NCBI GenBank assembly: GCA_950022655.1
Contig: OX465580.1
Location: 124,665,016 to 124,729,015, forward strand
DNA: 64,000 bases
Reading direction: 5' to 3'
Origin: Alentia gelatinosa
Lineage: Eukaryota; Annelida; Polychaeta; Phyllodocida; Polynoidae
The position numbers were made by a program, and so were the translations under genes. This document shows positions 44,271-55,548 of the stretch, one piece after another; position 1 is the first letter of the stretch, and the number at the start of each line of letters is the position of its first letter. The notes below the pieces were generated by a model. That model had not been told where the DNA came from. It did not search any database and worked only from the letters and a program-made list of their open reading frames with translations.

Positions 44271-46302
44271 TTAAACGATCCAATACCACATGATAACGGG
44301 GATCTGATATTCTGGACAATGCATCAGCTAAGGTGTTATCTTCCGACCTTACATAATGGGTACGGATGCGTATGTTGTTGAGGGCGATGATCCAAAATAA
44401 TTCACGGATCCATGTCATGGCTGAACTATTGGAGCTTCTGCCAGTGCGGATCATACTTATTACCTGTGTATTGTCTACATAAAGATGTAATATTTTATTA
44501 CTAAAACGTTTACACCAACGGGTAATAGCCCTCACAACTGGCCACAATTCCATTACATTTATATTTTGATCAAAATCGTCAAAAATCGGTGATATGTCGG
44601 AATGAGAACAACTAATACATGGATCATTCCAGACACCAAATAAGAATTCAGTATCAGTATGGGCCCCAAAACCAGACATAGAGGAGTCTGTATAACATAT
44701 ACAATGATCATGGAGAAAATCAGGAATGAACGAACGTCCATTGAAAATTGATATGAAACATTCCCACCATTTCAAGTCAGCACGAATAGAGTCGGTGATA
44801 TTTACCCTGCGCTTATCATGTTGGTCTTTTAGAGACTGATAAAGTCTTTTCATAAAGGTTCTCCCTCCATGGACAACGACGGCGCAATGGGCTAAATACC
44901 CAACCAAACTCTCAAATTTTTTGTAAGGAACCCAATTTTTCGAAATTATATCAGAAACCATTTCCTTAGCAGCTATGATCTTATCGTCTGGTAATACAAC
45001 CTCAAACTTGCAAAAATCAATGATGACTCCTAGAAACTTAACGCTTTGGCTTGGTTTAGTAGTTTTTTCTCTATTAACTACAAATCCCAAAAATTCTAAT
45101 GTAGCAATCAGTTTAGCTTGAATCCATTCACACTGGCGGTAATCTTTTCCGCACACAAAGAAATCATCAAGGTAATTTACACAAGTAAAAATCGAGAAAA
45201 TTGTGAGAAACCTTACTACGAAGTCTGACAGACAATTAAAGATGTAGGGACTTGAACGTCCACCAAAGCATAATCGATGATCAAGGAAAATACTAGTCTC
45301 CTTCCCTGGAAGTGTCCAGCGGAATCCTTGTAGGGTACGATTTGAGGGGGCGATGTGGACAGACCGATAAGCTGCCTTAATGTCCGTGACTGCACCATAT
45401 CCATCGTGGGTGACAATCTCAGTCGCTGAATCTACGCTATTGAAATGAAATTTCTGTGCGGTATTTTGCATATGGGTATTTATGCTAATACCAAGCGGTC
45501 TGCGACAGTCCGTTATGGGTCGGAGACCCCCATCCCTCTTCTTCACCGCCCCCATAGAGTGTATACATTGTGGGTTCAAAATCGCTTCAGAAATTTTCCC
45601 TGAGGCTAGTTCTTCTTTCACAGTACTACTCATCTTTGTGTGGTTAGATTCAACGTATATGGAGTTATAATTTTCACGATCGTATGAATTTACAAAGCCA
45701 CTATCTACAATTGGAAAACCACGACACACCCCTGTCAAACAATAGAGATCTTGTGAAGAATAACTGTTCATCAAAAGAATCGCGGATGCCCACGCACAAG
45801 GTTTCAGTTGAATCTCGCTTCCATTCAATGAATAAGAACAACTACATTTTGTCCTGCAGTCTATAGAGACCGGTATATGGGCATTCCCGTCAACACAGAT
45901 ACAAAAAGCATAACGGCTACCTAACAGTTGTTTTTGACAGTTACTATTGGTACATTCGTGATCTAATGATACTAAATCGCGAGCGAAGGAGTAATCAGAC
46001 CCCTCAGGAACATACATGTCAAAGACAAAACCATTTTTTCCCTGTGACACACTAATTTCAGATACATCCTCGTTTCTACTTGTAGTGATTTTTGATATTG
46101 AATCATCTAATCCAGATGAACCATATTCATCAACCATAAGTGTTCCCTCGCCGCTGCAGCGTATAACCTGGGATACGCCAATTTCAGCATTATGACTTAC
46201 TGCGGGAATAATCTTATCAGGACCTGAATCAGGGACGATAACAGTTGCATTGTCGGTTTTTGTTGGTGTGTTTACGGTAGTACCCACAACCGGGGCCTCA
46301 TC
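44206..46302 (-). CDS. Reverse transcriptase / RNase H polyprotein (Ngaro/DIRS type)
   Basis: About 698 codons directly following the gag TAG in the same reading frame. No ATG lies near the start (the first candidate start is a GTG at 46287), which fits expression by stop-codon readthrough or reinitiation. The first 200 residues are poorly conserved with a Cys-rich patch. The reverse transcriptase follows: GAVKKRDGGLRPITDCR near residue 250, DIKAAY, QGFRW and the catalytic YLDD near residue 370. RNase H follows: YTDSS near residue 530, ELWP, the YVDN aspartate near residue 615, and a final H..(x)..DALSR motif. No DAM-type methyltransferase follows RNase H, which separates it from DIRS1 and PAT and favours Ngaro. 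It overlaps the recombinase ORF by 65 bp. Confidence 0.88.
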   Translation of the reverse strand, partial: DEAPVVGTTVNTPTKTDNATVIVPDSGPDKIIPAVSHNAEIGVSQVIRCSGEGTLMVDEYGSSGLDDSISKITTSRNEDVSEISVSQGKNGFVFDMYVPEGSDYSFARDLVSLDHECTNSNCQKQLLGSRYAFCICVDGNAHIPVSIDCRTKCSCSYSLNGSEIQLKPCAWASAILLMNSYSSQDLYCLTGVCRGFPIVDSGFVNSYDRENYNSIYVESNHTKMSSTVKEELASGKISEAILNPQCIHSMGAVKKRDGGLRPITDCRRPLGISINTHMQNTAQKFHFNSVDSATEIVTHDGYGAVTDIKAAYRSVHIAPSNRTLQGFRWTLPGKETSIFLDHRLCFGGRSSPYIFNCLSDFVVRFLTIFSIFTCVNYLDDFFVCGKDYRQCEWIQAKLIATLEFLGFVVNREKTTKPSQSVKFLGVIIDFCKFEVVLPDDKIIAAKEMVSDIISKNWVPYKKFESLVGYLAHCAVVVHGGRTFMKRLYQSLKDQHDKRRVNITDSIRADLKWWECFISIFNGRSFIPDFLHDHCICYTDSSMSGFGAHTDTEFLFGVWNDPCISCSHSDISPIFDDFDQNINVMELWPVVRAITRWCKRFSNKILHLYVDNTQVISMIRTGRSSNSSAMTWIRELFWIIALNNIRIRTHYVRSEDNTLADALSRISDPRYHVVLDRLIDDNVICCSFRNHRRDQDRLS

Positions 46303-47217
46303 CTATTTATTACCTTTAAGTTTGCGAATGACCTCACAGTCAGATCTCGAATGCTCGCCTTCGCACACGATGCACTTATGGTCAAACCTACACGAGGCAG
46401 CAGAACAATTATTATCTTGGTAGGTAATACAGAAACGATTTTTTGCCCGTTCGCCTTTACTCTTCAGCGACTTCGGGTTCGATTTCCCTGAAGTGCGGAC
46501 CTTTTGTTTCTCCACTCCACGCGTGCCATCTACACCAAGAAACCTCGTTGATAGCTCAGGATCTACCCCAGCAAATGAACTTTCACCCAAAGCTAACTTT
46601 TTTCGGCAAGCTTCATCGTACTTACAAATCGCTTGAGTGGTGTAAGTGCGGTTTTCCGCTTTTTCGGCCAAATAACATACATGTTTTAGGTATTTGGAGA
46701 TATCTCGACCTTCTTCGTACAACTCAGAACATAATGAAATTGAAGAGAAAACCAACATTTCAAAGGACATAACCTTAGATCGATCAGCTTTGTCTATAAA
46801 TCTCTTTAAGGAAAACTTACGAAGTCGTTTCTTTTCCTGCTTGTGTGATAGCTTTTTAGAGTTACTCCTAACAGTCTGTGGATTGTCGGACAGTCTGTGC
46901 TTTTTCTTCCTTCTGTGTTGGCGATGAGTATCACTGTAATCACTATCACTAGAGTCTGTGGAAGAAGACGATTCACTTGATGAGCTGGTTGAAGATACCG
47001 TTTCCAAATCCGAAGCGGTAGGAACAGTTCTTGATTTCCCTGAATGTTCAACTCTTTTAAGCAATTTACCAGATTTCGTTGTCTTGTCTGTATCAGATAA
47101 TTCCGATTCTTGACCCCTGCGGTGTCGGTCTCGATCAGCTGTTCCCGTCTGGTCAGTGTCGCGGTCCGGTCCACGGTCACGCCTCGTTGATCTGCTGACT
47201 TGTGTGTCGCTCTCCAT
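46303..47217 (-). CDS. Gag-like protein of a Ngaro/DIRS-type retrotransposon
   Basis: The frame is open from a stop at 47350. The first ATG is at 47217 (MESDTQVSR), giving 304 residues; an earlier non-ATG start at 47319 would add 34 residues that lie partly in a flanking inverted repeat, so I prefer the ATG. The first 140 residues are low-complexity: Arg/Asp-rich, then a Ser-rich stretch and a basic KKHR segment. A predicted helical capsid-like core follows. The C-terminus is cysteine-rich: C-x7-C-x4-C-x3-H, then C-x2-C-x3-H-x4-C, which is a CCCH finger joined to a zinc knuckle. This pairing is typical of the first ORF of Ngaro/DIRS elements and suggests RNA binding. The frame ends in a single TAG (46303-46305), and the next ORF continues in the same frame. 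Confidence 0.75.
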   Translation of the reverse strand: MESDTQVSRSTRRDRGPDRDTDQTGTADRDRHRRGQESELSDTDKTTKSGKLLKRVEHSGKSRTVPTASDLETVSSTSSSSESSSSTDSSDSDYSDTHRQHRRKKKHRLSDNPQTVRSNSKKLSHKQEKKRLRKFSLKRFIDKADRSKVMSFEMLVFSSISLCSELYEEGRDISKYLKHVCYLAEKAENRTYTTQAICKYDEACRKKLALGESSFAGVDPELSTRFLGVDGTRGVEKQKVRTSGKSNPKSLKSKGERAKNRFCITYQDNNCSAASCRFDHKCIVCEGEHSRSDCEVIRKLKGNK

Positions 47218-47302
47218 CACGCCTCGCTGCACCGTCTTAGGCCGTGCCCCGCCCAGCGATAAGTCTCCTATTTTCACCAAAATGGAACTTAGAGAGGATT
47301 CT

Positions 47303-47340
47303 ATTCCCTGAAGACGCAAGGTGGTCGTAATAGCGAGGAA
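47303..47340 (-). repeat. pogo/Tigger-like inverted repeat flanking the Ngaro element, right
   Basis: Contains ATTCCCT, then a 10 bp interruption, then AAGGTGGTCGTAATAGCGAG, which matches the reverse complement of 42770-42795 with about one mismatch in 18. The outermost bases do not match. It overlaps the non-ATG extension of the gag frame, which is why that extension is probably not element coding sequence. Confidence 0.35.
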
Positions 47341-48618
47341 GATTATATGTTACTTCGAAATAAGATCCAGTTAAACCTGATCTTGTTTTATTTGGTAGTA
47401 AAGACAAAAATATGAGTTTTCATGTAAAATGTCATTTTACCTCTATTTCATGCAGGATCCGGTACAAATTTTAAAGTATGCTTCCTGATCTACTCAAAAG
47501 GCATTACGTTTGAAGTGGCATATATATATATATATAGATAGAAGTGGCCTAAGGCATCCTAGGCGAGCTTGTGATAGGTTGAGTGTCTGTTAATGAGTGC
47601 CCTATAGGCCTTTCACTTTGAGCGAGGATTCCTTGGATTGAGACTGGCACCGTGCCAGACGCTGATCCGATTTGAAGTGATTCCCCAAGTAGCACCTCTC
47701 GCTCCCGCTACTCTCCCAGCACATCTTTCGCGGCACTAGCGCTAATCTCTGCCTCTACCCAATGACGTCATACGCTAGTACCCGGATACTCTCTATAAAC
47801 GACAAGGGGAACCAGCCAATATTTCAGATTCAAAACAAGGCATCTGTCAAAAGTTATGAAACTCAAACACCTCATGAGTGTATTATGAGTTGGGAGATAT
47901 AGGAATTGTTAAATGAGCTTCTGTTCCTTTTTCAGGTTTAAACCACTTTATAATTTGGATCTACATTTGATTAGACTGCACATAAGACATGTTGACCAAA
48001 AAAACTTTGCAACACATTAGGTGATTTACACTGAAGAAGGTAATCCCTATGGCTTTGTCTGAATTGACATAACAGAAATCAGTGTATATTATTTACCATA
48101 TAAATATGTACATCTCTATTCACAAGTAAACCACAAAATACTCCCCAAAGCGTTAAGAATTCAGGATATTTGAAAAACTTGGCCGAAACAGGCAGGTTGA
48201 GCCAGAGATATAAGCGACCACAAGAAGTAGAGCGCAGAATCTCTGCTGGGAGAGTGCCCTCCCGCTTCCAGACACGCAGGACAAGAACTGCATTACAGCC
48301 CGCATGACTGTAAGGTGTATTAAGACAAATATCTGGAGCCCATTATGTCTATGTCTTAAAGTAACGGCCATGTCGATACTCTACAGCCGCTGAATTGATT
48401 CCCATGCATATAGATAACCAAGGCGCCGCTGCGATTGCACTACGGAACATATTGCAGACTGCTGCTTGGTTTTGGGGATCAGCGTCAATGAAGGGGGATT
48501 ATTGAACGTTGACGTGACGGGGAACCATGAGGGGGAATCCTCCGAGACATGATTAGTGAAGCAGGTGGTGGTTCATTGAGCGCTCATATACGTCACCTAA
48601 AGGTTAGAATATAGCATG
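47341..48618. other. No gene recognised
   Basis: A (TA)n run lies at 47520-47536. No convincing frames or element ends. Confidence 0.35.
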
Positions 48619-48622
48619 TTAA

Positions 48623-48937
48623 CCCTTTAAGGACGGGTGCCTGAGGCAGCGCTGCTTGCACAAGGACGGACTCTTAGTGTCCATATATGTACCGCAAAGG
48701 GACGAGCATACCATTGTTTGGACTCATATTATTCTTGTTTCATCATGTGATGTGATATCCTATCTTTCATATTATTTTTCTTTTGCTTAGAAGTATCAAC
48801 TACGATGTTACCCCTATATTCTGTGAAAAAGTCAAGTTCATTGATCAATTTTTTTTTGTTAAAATTTATTTTGTACATTGAGGCATCATTCAGCCTGGAC
48901 CGGTTGATGCCTCAAAGCATCATTTGTCCTTAAAGGG
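48623..48937. mobile_element. piggyBac-type MITE, second copy
   Basis: 315 bp with ends CCCTTTAAGGACGGGTGC and CATTTGTCCTTAAAGGG, TTAA at the left and TTAT at the right (one change). It shares the GATGCCTCAAAGCATCA-type palindrome and overall layout with the 37.7 kb copy. Confidence 0.75.
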
Positions 48938-49735
48938 TTATTTATCTGATCGGACAGATTTAACTACACAGCATTCAAACCATGGCTATTCCAGAGAAGG
49001 GGAAAGAGACCCATACATAATCAGCTCCTCTAATTGTATTTGGCATACAACCTTTTACACTGAGATCCAACTAGGACTTGATTAGAAGACATTTCTAATG
49101 CATTGGGATAATTATACTGATTTTAATAGTTTTATTAAGTAATCAACTTCCATTTGTTTACACATAGTGATTTATATATCTTGATTAATATTCCTGTTAA
49201 TGACACTTAAGAGCAAATATTAAATCTATTCTCTGGTTTTATTGAAACAATTTTGAAACTTTATTCTTGATCTCATACAAGTGGCTAAGATACATAATTT
49301 CTTATGATACTCTCTTACTTTAATTCTTTTGAATCAATTAGGTGCACTGCGCTCTTCCGTCATCAATGGAACTGACATTAGATCCTAGTTGAGGGAGATG
49401 CCAGTCGAAGAATCTCCAGGTGTTTCCCTTTGACATTCCGGTTTTTTTTCGTTTTAGAGTGTTGCATTTACTTCCCACGTGGAGATTGTTTTCGCGTAAA
49501 GCACATTGTCTATAGCATTTTAAACGATTTGGTACTTTATTGCCTCTATAAAGGCACTTTTAATTAACAAAGGATCCATGTGCCTCGAGAGGCAATCGAA
49601 GGCCCCAAGCCTTTGTTCTCTGATGACAAGATGGTGATCGAATATTTACAAATAGTTAATAAATCCTATCCCTGCAAGTTAGTTGGTATAGTTGACTGTT
49701 ATTTAAATGTTGTAGGCATAGACTTCAGCCTGTTT
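48938..49735. other. No gene recognised
   Basis: AT-rich; frames under 70 codons; no motif. Confidence 0.35.
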
Positions 49736-49882
49736 TCGTATTATTATATACCTGAAAATGGCGAAATTTTAGTCACCTGATCACATACCCCGTACGTCAC
49801 AGTGTCACGTACGACTATACATACGTCATGGGTAGTAGCAGGCAGTATGTGTGGGTCATACGGCCATAGGTATATAATAATA
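49736..49882 (+). mobile_element. HT-D tail
   Basis: TTCGTATTATTATATACCTG at the left and ATAGGTATATAATAATAG at the right, with CCCCGTACGTCACAGTGTCA inside and GTATGTGTGGGTCATACGGC shared with the 30.0 kb copy. No clear hairpin head precedes it. Confidence 0.6.
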
Positions 49883-50044
49883 GTGAAATAAACATTCATC
49901 TATACTCATATATCTATAAGCGCTACATCAGTCATGGCCCAGTAAAATGACACTTTTTGGATAATGAAATGGCTCTTTCTTTAATGAGGATATGAAAGTT
50001 ATTGTCATTATTGCCTCATGACCGACTGTGAGGTAGGAGCCCAA

Positions 50045-50266
50045 TGCCAGAGACACACCAAGCAAGAAACCAAGCAATTTCCGGAATCGACAACAGAAGA
50101 ATGGGACGTATGTGAGATCTTATTTCATAGCAGTATCTCTCACCGATAATTTAGCGTCGCGGAAGCCATAATCAGTTGAAATATGAGATAACAGCTCACA
50201 TACCCGCCATTTTTTGTTGGCGATTTCGGAAATCGCTGCGTTTGTCGCTTGATGTATCCCCGGCAT
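50045..50266. mobile_element. Harbinger-type foldback MITE
   Basis: Ends TGCCAGAGACACACCAAGC and TGATGTATCCCCGGCA, followed by TTA. The arms are more diverged than in the 14 kb array, suggesting an older copy. Arms contain the conserved GCCATTTTTTGTTGGCGAT core. Confidence 0.75.
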
Positions 50267-51248
50267 TATTACACGCCACTCACTGCCTAAAGTGCCACCC
50301 CATATCCATTCTCAGGCTATTCCATTATGCCCAGTAGAAACATAACCATTAGAAAATGACCTTCAAGTGCAGTTCATTAAACTAGTTGAACGTCATAGAA
50401 ATTCTCTCCGTCTCCCGTTTTTCATTTATGATGGGATTTATGGTTCTTTATAAAGAAAAGGGGGAGGGAAATAGATCATTTCAATTTTAGGTTATTTTCG
50501 ATTGTGCAATGACAATAAGTTGACTCATTCGAAATAATGCCAACATAAATAATGGACTTTTATCTGTATTGTTCTTTTTATATGTTTGTTTTTAAATTTA
50601 GAACTCACTGAATTGTCTTATATGATTTGATAAATAAACCTATTGGATTTAACATATGAATGGATGAATTAAGTGAGGCATCCCTCCCAGGTAGGGTCTG
50701 AGAAGGGTTATCTCAACGTTTAACATTACACACATACTCTACGTGATTCCCTCAGTTAGCGAATTTCACTGAATGGAATAAACCACTTTGGCACCTTGAA
50801 TATTGAATTCGGGAAGAGGGGTAACCACACACTGCAAAACCACCCACCCTGGACTAAAGTACTACTTGTTACCAACTCTGGCCTGGTCCCTTTAGAACAT
50901 GGATGTTTCTGATGTTTTAAATGGTCTCCATGGTTACCAAGAAAGAACCTCCTGCTGCACCTCCCATCCCGGCACCTTACACTGAACAGATTTAGGTGTT
51001 TGAGCAGGAGGAGATATGCGTACACGAGGGCGGCATGGCAGGTATTATGACGGCTTCCTCCCGGGTGAACATGGCTTGGGGGGTGCAGCATGTACTGGTG
51101 AGGGAGGCAAGTGGGTCTAGGCAGGGAAGCCCCAGCATTGCCTCCATTCTAAATTGCCTACTTGGGTTTCTGTGTGGCGCTGTCAGTAAACACTCAGAGA
51201 CTTCCACCTGGGATTAATACCAACCCGAACGTCAGGAGATATTATCAA
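50267..51248. other. No gene recognised
   Basis: Overlapping frames on both strands near 50756-51217 have no known domain and no splice-site pattern. Confidence 0.35.
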
Positions 51249-51530
51249 GAAACGTCACAAAATCCCAAATGATTGTTATATGGCGTGAGTTTGTCTCTGC
51301 GGAATGACATCTCGAAGCAGAGCTGAATGACATCTGTAGCAGAAGACAATGAACGCCATATAAAAAAAATATGAAATTAAGTGACGTTTAGATTTTATCC
51401 TATCTCATCACATACTTTTGACTTCATGTGTTACCCGTGGCATATACATATTTCATGGCATAACTATGGCCTATAGTCACACCATGATAAGTCTATATGG
51501 AGATTTATTTTTATGCGGGATAGGATAAAT
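51249..51530 (+). mobile_element. HT-B hairpin-head/tail unit
   Basis: Head 51249-51390 has arms AAACGTCACAAAATCCCAAA and TGAAATTAAGTGACGTTTAG. Tail 51394-51530 runs from TTTTATCCTATCTCATC to GGGATAGGATAAAT. The head core (GAAGCAGAGCTGA, AGAAGACAATGAACGCC) matches 3437-3718 closely. Confidence 0.65.
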
Positions 51531-53235
51531 ATACGCACTCTTTTGCATACTAGGGACTTTTTTCTTTATTCTACTTTGTAGAAATCTGTAGGCTATATAC
51601 TTTTATTATGGACACTCCGTATTAGGTGGGTAATGAACTGTTACATCTTACCCAATGACTTCCTCAGGGAAGTAATCTGGAAGAGAACTTTGTATCCTCT
51701 TACTGATTTGTGATGTATTAACCGAGAAATCATGAACATATATTATGTTATATAGCTGTATAGATGTTATATAGCTGTGAATTTTCGTGAAAACAGACCA
51801 TTTAAGGATCTAGATAATTTTAACGTATATTGCGCCACTTTCTATAAACTAGCATTCTATCTTTCGAAGCTCGGTTTATTGGGACCCACATCAATGTCGT
51901 CTGCTTGTCCCCTACCTTATTGACCCTGCTAAATGGTGTGAACCCTATTCCGAACATGATCCTATTCATCCTTGTAGTGTAACCACTCCCTGTTAATGTG
52001 GTCTCACAGCAGAGTCTTTGTACTCTATTCAACGCTTACATGGTGTGCACTTTACCTGCCAACCGTGGTTCCTTCGAATCATCTTTCAAGTGGGTTTACG
52101 GTGACATTAGATCGGAAGAAATATGCGGTCTTTCAGCCTTCACCTGCTGCAAATACAAAATTAACAACCTCCCCCTTTACATCTGCAGTTTTCTCTGTAC
52201 TCTCAATCTTGGCTGCTCGACGGATTTCTAAGGGTTACCAAGGAATTGACGATTGTCTCCGTTTGCCACCGAGTTTGGAGTGCGCATTAATACTAATATT
52301 CTGAAGTCACCCCTCTTCTGTGGGGAATTTCTTTTATGGGAGATACGAAGAAACACGCGGTCCAACTTTTATTTCTGTCGTCATTCGTAATATGCCTATC
52401 TTTATACTTATGCAGGGATACTGTGCATTTCCTTGGTAAACCTCCTAACCATGCTCCTCCTCGAGATACAGTGCACTAAGGTTCCCAAGAATATTATATA
52501 GTGGCCATCCATACAATTTGTTTGACTACTGACACATCCATTGAGAGGATAAAACATTTTCAGAGAACTTATGGCAGGACCAACTTCTTGTGAATGGTCC
52601 CCCAAGAATAAATATTTCTAAGGAGAAAATGCCGTAGATCACATCGTGTATCTTGATTTATACATATAGATTTATTCCTTGAAAAGTAACATCCTGGTAC
52701 ATGGGCACAGGTTCAACACATAGAAAAATTATTCAACAATGAGTGATATTCTAAATACTGAGATCCTTTCACCATTATCTAGATAATTGTATTTGTTAAT
52801 TAATGGTATATAATATGTTCAGATATAGATAATAGATATAGAGTTAGTATTTGCAATTTATTCATTTATGAAGTATAAATTTTATGTATTCGCATATATA
52901 AAGAATCGTGGAAACATATATCTTTCATGTAAGAAAATATAGCATGCACCAGGCATATTCAGATGGGTATGGATTTTACAACTGTCGTTTCTAAACGCCA
53001 CTCACCCAAGAAAGGAGAAAGCGTATTCGAACTAGCAAAAAGAAGAGATGTGGTGACACCATTTGAGAAATTCGTGATTGATGGTATTTCTGATTATTTA
53101 TATAGATTCATGATAATTTTTGATAATTCATATAGGGCCCATAATGATTGCTATTTCCTTCTGTCATAATCTATAGAAGATCGTTTTAAATCGGCTAAAA
53201 CATCTCTTGGCAAACCCAAAAAATATATTTGTCTA
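51531..53235. other. No gene recognised
   Basis: Frames at 51996-52304 and 52963-53169 on the plus strand lack motifs. AT-rich, with GATAATAGATATAGA-type runs near 52830. Confidence 0.35.
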
Positions 53236-53405
53236 TAGACTTGCTCAAGTCTTTGATTATAGACATTATGCAAAGATAAAACTACGTGGCAACATGTGGA
53301 GTTTTCCTAACGCATAACAGGCCCTATATCCCAACAAGGAGAGGTGAAGTAGGTGGAGGTGTAGCCATAGGATGCAGGGACTGAAGCCAGTCTAACTTGT
53401 ATACA
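53236..53405 (+). repeat. Dispersed repeat R7, copy 3
   Basis: AGACTTGCTCAAGTCTTTGA, TTTTCCTAACGCATAACAG and GGATGCAGGGACTGAAGCCA match the 16.0 and 17.2 kb copies. Confidence 0.6.
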
Positions 53406-53530
53406 GTCATCTAATTACCCAGTGTTTACACTAGACGACTAAAACGTGGCGACTGTAGATCGTCTAGCCTGTATTCGTCAGGTGCTGGTCAATTACGCAA
53501 TATCGGGGGCAATAGTAGTCAGCCCAAGAT

Positions 53531-53841
53531 GGGGTAGGTAGTTAGCTCAGTGGTTAGAGCACCGGACTTGTAACCCCAATGTTGTAAGACTTTGTGAGTT
53601 CGAGTCCTACCCCCAGCAGTGGTAGATTTACTGCTATAACAAAGGCCATCCTTCTCATACCATGTCTATGTGGTGTTGGAAGTAAAAGAACTCTCACCTG
53701 GTAAATGTGTAGGGGTGAGAATTCTACCTGAATTCATCACATAGATTCGATCACCACCCTAGTGGTGTAAAAGAACCTTGAGAAGGTCTGGAAAGGACCT
53801 ATAATGGTTGACTGGACGTAAAATCAAACCAAACAACCAAC
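53531..53841 (+). mobile_element. tRNA(Thr)-related SINE, full-length copy
   Basis: Head GGTAGTTAGCTCAGTGG, anticodon loop CTTGTAA and B box GAGTTCGAGTCCTA are better preserved than in the 12.2 kb copy. Then comes the shared body and GGTTGACTGGACGTAAAATC with a CAAACAACC tail. The head could still bind TFIIIC. Confidence 0.85.
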
Positions 53842-54552
53842 ATCGACCCAAGAATCTCCTCAATCGTTTGCACATTGTACCAATGTCTATCCATTGAGAG
53901 TTTAAAGTCGTCAGGTGTTGCAGAATTTAAGAATCGCCGCCCATAATCGTCTCGTGTAAACGCGGGGTCAGTCCGTCAGAGGAGGTCGAGGTCATTGCTT
54001 TCATTACTGTTTACAGATACTCACTGATTCTGGAGCTACAAACTCACTATGGCGAGAGTGCGAAATAAACCAATTAACATTAAAATAATCTTTTGTTGAC
54101 AGGAGAGGAGCTATCCCAAGTATTTTTAAAATAAATTGTTTTCTAGTTAATGTCGTTGGCCTTGTGAGTTACAGGTACGCACTAGGGTACTTGGCAGAGG
54201 TCCATGGTAGATGTGTTTGTTTTGGGGAAGCTATAGCTTCCTGGTTCTTGTTTGGACCCACTTGGCTTCCTTCCTATGTTGGTCCGTCTCAACCTCACCA
54301 GTGTAGGTTTACAACCTGCCCACCTACGTACAATTATTTTGTTTGGGGTTCTATGATGCTTTTATAATGCGTTTATCGTGAAATTAGAAAGTCGTATAGC
54401 CGGAATGGGTAGGAAACTCATATACCCACAGCCTTCAGCTATATGTAGATCACTGTTCATTGGAAAGCTTCAACCAGCAGGAGAGTCCATTTTAACAGAT
54501 GGCGCCATCTGTATCCGATAAGAGAACTAATTAAATGGAACTGAACGAGATT
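53842..54552. other. No gene recognised
   Basis: No element ends other than the TIR element that starts at 54553. Confidence 0.35.
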
Positions 54553-55546
54553 TAAGGGGGTATTCCACCAACAAGACAAAAACGTTGTACAGCGCCCGTA
54601 TGGCGGTTGCTGGGGTTACTGGCATATCTTTTTAATTTTAAATCATCTGTCGGGTTGGTGGAAGCACACACCAGACGTTTCAGCAGGCGTCAGCTCTCCT
54701 GCCAGATGTTTCAAGACGTCTGTTGGAGGATATTGGGGGTCGTTGGAGTGTCGCTTCACAGTTGCTGAGCGTCTGGCAGAAGAGCCAGTTGAGATGCGCT
54801 TCCACCAACTAGATTTTTTCAGGCGATATCCCAACCGATACTCAAATAACCCTCCAAGATACAGAATTTGCCCATATAGCGAAAAAATGATCGATGAGGT
54901 TTTTATCGGCTGGAATTGAGCATCTGGCCGATGCATTTGAAGAGTGCGACACCCGCCCTCGGTTTCTGCCGGGACCTGAGGCGAGGAATCACTGCCAACA
55001 GAGTGCGAGCGATACCGGCGATACCCGTAGCCGCGAACGGACATTGAAAATTCCGACACTTTCGGCAGAATTCTAGCACCATAGCGTGCCATACACATTC
55101 ATAACATCAAGCCTTATCTTTATCTACCTTCTTTGTTCGATTAAATGTGTAATTCCTCGGTTATTTGACATTTTCTGACCGTTCCCGTACAAAACCGAAC
55201 ACGCCGACACACTGCTCCGCTCGATACGAGGCTTTCGCGGGTTCAGAGCGTTGTAGTGTATCGCCGCACACCGCGCCGCCTATCGGGGAACTTGATTACT
55301 ACGTAAAAATGCGGCTAACGTCCACCAGTCGGCGCCACGGCACGGGCGTCGGCTAGGATCTGCTGGAACTTTGAACCCACCAGACGCTCGTATGGCGTCC
55401 AAATGAACGTCTGTTGGGGGTTTCGGTAGAGCAGCGACGCATTTTGAGGCCATTTTTCCAGACGTTTCAACCGACGTCGGCTGAAAGGTCGGCTGGAACG
55501 TCTGTTGACGTTGAAAAAGTGGTTGTTTGGTGGAATAGCGCCTTTA
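54553..55546. mobile_element. 1 kb TIR element with CAGACGT repeat motifs
   Basis: Left end TAAGGGGGTATTCCACCAAC and right end (reverse complement) TAAAGGCGCTATTCCACCAA are inverted repeats. Subterminal blocks on both sides carry CCAGACGTTTCA, CGACGTCGGCTG and GAACGTCTGTTG motifs in alternating orientation. A GC-rich central part (54890-55330) holds no recognised domain. The minus frames at 54643-55098 and 55315-55644 are motif-driven. It is similar in style and in end sequence to the element at 26435-26858. Confidence 0.65.
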
Positions 55547-55548
55547 GC

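Larger units (their letters stand above)
42947..47319 (-). mobile_element. Ngaro-like tyrosine-recombinase retrotransposon
   Basis: Order on the minus strand: gag-like ORF, RT/RNase H, tyrosine recombinase, then a 3' end containing two identical 63 bp direct repeats (43217-43279 and 42947-43009) separated by 207 bp. This is the right half of the split direct repeat layout of Ngaro elements (A1 - ORFs - B1 - A2 - B2). The matching A1, which should be a copy of 43010-43216, is not visible upstream of gag, so the 5' end appears truncated or replaced. All three ORFs are open apart from the TAG between gag and RT. Confidence 0.8.

Noticed and set aside
47218..47319. N-terminal extension of the gag-like ORF
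   Set aside because: It needs a TTG start and overlaps a flanking inverted repeat; the ATG at 47217 is more likely.
54643..55098. 151-codon minus-strand open frame
   Set aside because: Lies in the motif array of the 1 kb TIR element; no transposase motif such as DDE could be seen.
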